A stretch of 64,000 nucleotides of DNA from Liolophura sinensis (lineage: Eukaryota; Mollusca; Polyplacophora; Chitonida; Chitonidae), in assembly GCF_032854445.1 (NCBI RefSeq), contig NC_088302.1:23447788-23511787 (forward strand), read 5' to 3'. Positions 63,345-64,000 of the stretch are shown here, one piece after another (positions within the stretch are counted from its first letter, which is position 1; each line of letters starts with the position of its first letter). A program made the translations under genes and the position numbers. The notes below the pieces were generated by a model that was not told where the DNA came from, made no database searches, and saw only the letters and a list, made by a program, of their open reading frames with translations.

Positions 63345-64000
63345 CTGGTGTGGGAGGTGAACCTCTGACAGGCTCTGATACCTGACTGACGGAGATACTA
63401 TACCTCTACCGTGTCCTATCTGACCCAAAGATAACACAACCTCATATTGTGCGTCAATTTGATCAACGACAGAATGTTACCAGTGCGTGTAAACTAGTAG
63501 ATTTGATTGGATTGTTAAGGTTAGTAGAACATTTCTGTTTTAACAAGACATCAGTTTCGACACTCGAGGAGTGGATTTAAAAAAAAAAACGGCTCTGGAT
63601 AGACAGGGAATTTGTAGATCCACAAACAAATGTTTACCCAAATGTAAGTGAGAGTTGTCCCCCCCCTTGTCAGAAAATGTATGCAGGGTTTCTGTTTTCA
63701 TCGCAGTCGTATTACCGTACGAAAGATATGATGCTCAGGCAATGTTCGTTTCACCTCAGGTCAATGGTTCCGTTTATTTTAATATTGTCTACTGCATTGT
63801 CTACTACAGAGTATCAGATCCCGACCACGACTCTGCTGTAAGTGGCAGGATTATAGTGAGTGTCGTGAGATGTCTTAGTCTCAAATCAGGTGATTTGTTT
63901 GTCATTATAGTAGATAAACCAAGTGTTGGTCCACACTCTGTAACTATAGGGGGATTCATTGTCATGTCTGGTGTCTTCTCTATGGCATTTTCATGAGGCA
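63345..64000 (-). promoter_or_regulatory. Upstream region of the GH3 gene
   Basis: The promoter and 5' UTR of the GH3 gene should lie here. A CCAATCAAAT sequence on the minus strand near 63500-63510 resembles a CCAAT box. I saw no clear TATA box and no other gene. Confidence 0.3.

Noticed and set aside
2057-64000. CRISPR arrays, bacterial operons, prophage or plasmid features
   Set aside because: The window is clearly eukaryotic; tandem arrays have no unique spacers between repeats and no cas-like genes occur.

Overview
This is a eukaryotic, intron-rich and repeat-rich window. Genes are split into short exons with GT-AG borders, intergenic DNA is AT-rich, and at least two tRNA-derived SINE families, LINE and Penelope-like remnants and many foldback (MITE-like) elements are scattered through it. 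The SINE types, and the presence of an animal gene for a plant-like GH3 beta-xylosidase, suggest a lophotrochozoan invertebrate, probably a mollusc or brachiopod. The species cannot be fixed from the sequence alone.

Layout. 1-4.3 kb is almost all repeats: a TGTAATATG-type microsatellite, a SINE, a broken Penelope-type reverse transcriptase on the minus strand, a 20-bp tandem array and a long minisatellite of about 62 bp period. 4.3-10.4 kb holds SINE and foldback elements but no recognisable gene. 10.4-11.16 kb is a clean 25-bp satellite. 11.87-27.13 kb (minus) is NAXD, the ATP/ADP-dependent NAD(P)H-hydrate dehydratase, of which nine coding exons could be placed exactly; the N-terminal exon was not found. 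30.25-30.81 kb (minus) is a small FLYWCH zinc-finger gene. Upstream of it, at 31.76-32.31 kb, lies a diverged head-to-head inverted duplication that may hold its promoter or first exon. 35.8-37.3 kb (plus) is a 5'-truncated, broken LINE tail with an RNase H domain. 37.4-47.3 kb is mainly mobile-element debris. 47.39-50.43 kb (plus) is a single-exon gene for an unrecognised 1012-residue polytopic membrane protein. 52.13-63.34 kb (minus) is a complete 12-exon gene for a secreted 746-residue GH3 beta-glucosidase/beta-xylosidase, with SINEs, MITE-like foldbacks and a minisatellite in its introns.

The genes do not form an operon or one pathway: NAXD repairs damaged nicotinamide cofactors, the GH3 enzyme is a probable secreted digestive glycosidase, the FLYWCH protein is a probable DNA-binding factor and the large membrane protein is of unknown function. 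The least explained structures are the 1012-residue membrane protein, the inverted duplication at 32 kb, the satellite open in all three minus-strand frames next to (probably inside the 3' UTR of) NAXD, and an orphan TATA promoter at 51.6 kb. Exon borders were read by eye from splice consensus, frame continuity and family similarity; no alignment search was run.
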